A stretch of DNA of 64,000 bases from Marinobacter maroccanus (lineage in GTDB: Bacteria; Pseudomonadota; Gammaproteobacteria; Pseudomonadales; Oleiphilaceae). The DNA is taken from NCBI RefSeq assembly GCF_002933275.1, contig NZ_PSSX01000001.1, forward strand, positions 248,001 through 312,000, given 5' to 3'. Below the pieces are notes generated by a model. The model made no database searches. It was not told the DNA's origin and saw nothing but the letters and a program-made list of their open reading frames with translations. Both the position numbers and the translations under genes were made by a program. Shown in pieces: positions 63,613 to 64,000 of the stretch. Each line of letters starts with the position of its first letter. Within the stretch, counting starts at the first letter, position 1.

Positions 63613-64000
63613 ATGATGAAGGTTAAAGTCGTAAGCCGTGAACGGATTGGCTTAAATGCCGTAGGCTTTTATCTTATTGCTTTATATCCTTTGTTGATAC
63701 AATTGAAGAAGGTTTTTGCAATAGATCTTAAGTATTTTTCTATTACACCCATTTCTCTTGTATTGACGTTAGTTTATTTTTTTTTGCTGGCTAGTCGGCC
63801 GATCAAAATTGATTTCATTATCCCATTATTGGTTATCCTCGCGCTTGCCTCAAATGCAGTCATCTGGAATGTCGACCAGGGGATATTAAACTCTTATCTC
63901 CAGTATTATGTTTTCGAAATATTGGTATACTTTTCTATTCTGAGAAGATTGCAGCTCGACACATTAGTAAAGGCAATACTTTTTCAGATGATTTTGAGTA
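63613..64000 (+). CDS. Polytopic membrane protein, start only (possible Wzy polymerase)
   Basis: An ATG at 63613, one base after the glycosyltransferase stop, opens a frame that stays open to the window's end (129 codons). It encodes basic start residues and then at least three hydrophobic segments (GFYLIALYPLLIQL, LVLTLVYFFLLA, FIIPLLVILALASNAVI). GC is very low. A Wzy polymerase is expected in a Wzx-dependent cluster and these proteins look like this, but nothing here is diagnostic. Confidence 0.7.
   Translation, partial: MMKVKVVSRERIGLNAVGFYLIALYPLLIQLKKVFAIDLKYFSITPISLVLTLVYFFLLASRPIKIDFIIPLLVILALASNAVIWNVDQGILNSYLQYYVFEILVYFSILRRLQLDTLVKAILFQMILS

Overview
The window looks like a chromosome segment of a marine gammaproteobacterium close to Marinobacter. 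The basis is gene content and order (the kds-lpt-rpoN-hpf-ptsN-rapZ-ptsO block, a divergent mla-ibaG-murA-hisGDC block, short-form HisG, a pilBCD-coaE locus), about 55-60 % GC over most of the window, and REP-like palindromes in intergenic regions. No rRNA, tRNA, CRISPR or phage genes were recognised. The genus is an inference.

Layout. 1-2.2 kb: the end of a YhdP-type envelope protein, a nitrilase-family amidase and the ribosome-assembly factor DarP. 2.2-4.0 kb: a repeat array and the Mg transporter MgtE. 4.0-11.2 kb (minus strand): Kdo synthesis (kdsD, kdsC), the LPS transport bridge (lptC, lptA, lptB), sigma-54 (rpoN), the ribosome hibernation factor, and the nitrogen PTS (ptsN, rapZ, ptsO). 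11.4-16.2 kb (plus strand): mlaFEDCB phospholipid transport, ibaG and murA. 16.2-19.6 kb: hisG, hisD and hisC, separated by unusual hairpin elements. 19.9-24.1 kb: a Nif3-family protein, ZapG, ZapE and a thiolase. 24.7-31 kb: a DUF1302 outer-membrane protein, a DUF1329 protein and a large MalT-like LuxR regulator. 31-41 kb (minus strand): an acyltransferase, a Bax-like protein, a large unknown lipoprotein, a YfaZ-like protein, YacG, a hybrid histidine kinase, TrmO, an unknown outer-membrane protein and CoaE. 41-48 kb: type IV pilus genes pilD, pilC and pilB, divergent from pilA, an O-antigen-ligase-like gene and a second pilin. 48-50.7 kb: an RNA-type metallo-beta-lactamase, CysQ and RfaH. 50.8-64 kb: a long polysaccharide operon with a canonical RfaH ops site just before its first gene. 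It holds an initiating sugar transferase, Wzi, an SLBB exporter, Wzz, dTDP-Fuc3NAc or Qui3NAc synthesis (rfbB, rfbA, fdtA, an acetyltransferase, fdtB), a Wzx flippase, a glycosyltransferase and a truncated membrane protein. GC falls sharply from about 59.5 kb.

Two things stand out. First, six intergenic hairpin elements between 16.8 and 24.5 kb share a core of 52-54 or 136 nt, yet each is framed by a long inverted repeat (20-28 bp, mostly perfect) unique to its locus. Second, the cell-surface genes form a connected circuit. RpoN is encoded here and both pilin genes have sigma-54-type promoter sequences. The major pilin ends in serine and is followed by an O-antigen-ligase-like gene, as in the Pseudomonas pilins that are glycosylated on their C-terminal serine. 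RfaH is encoded about 290 bp upstream of its own ops site. Four REPIN-like arrays, each close behind a stop codon, add a further repeat system.
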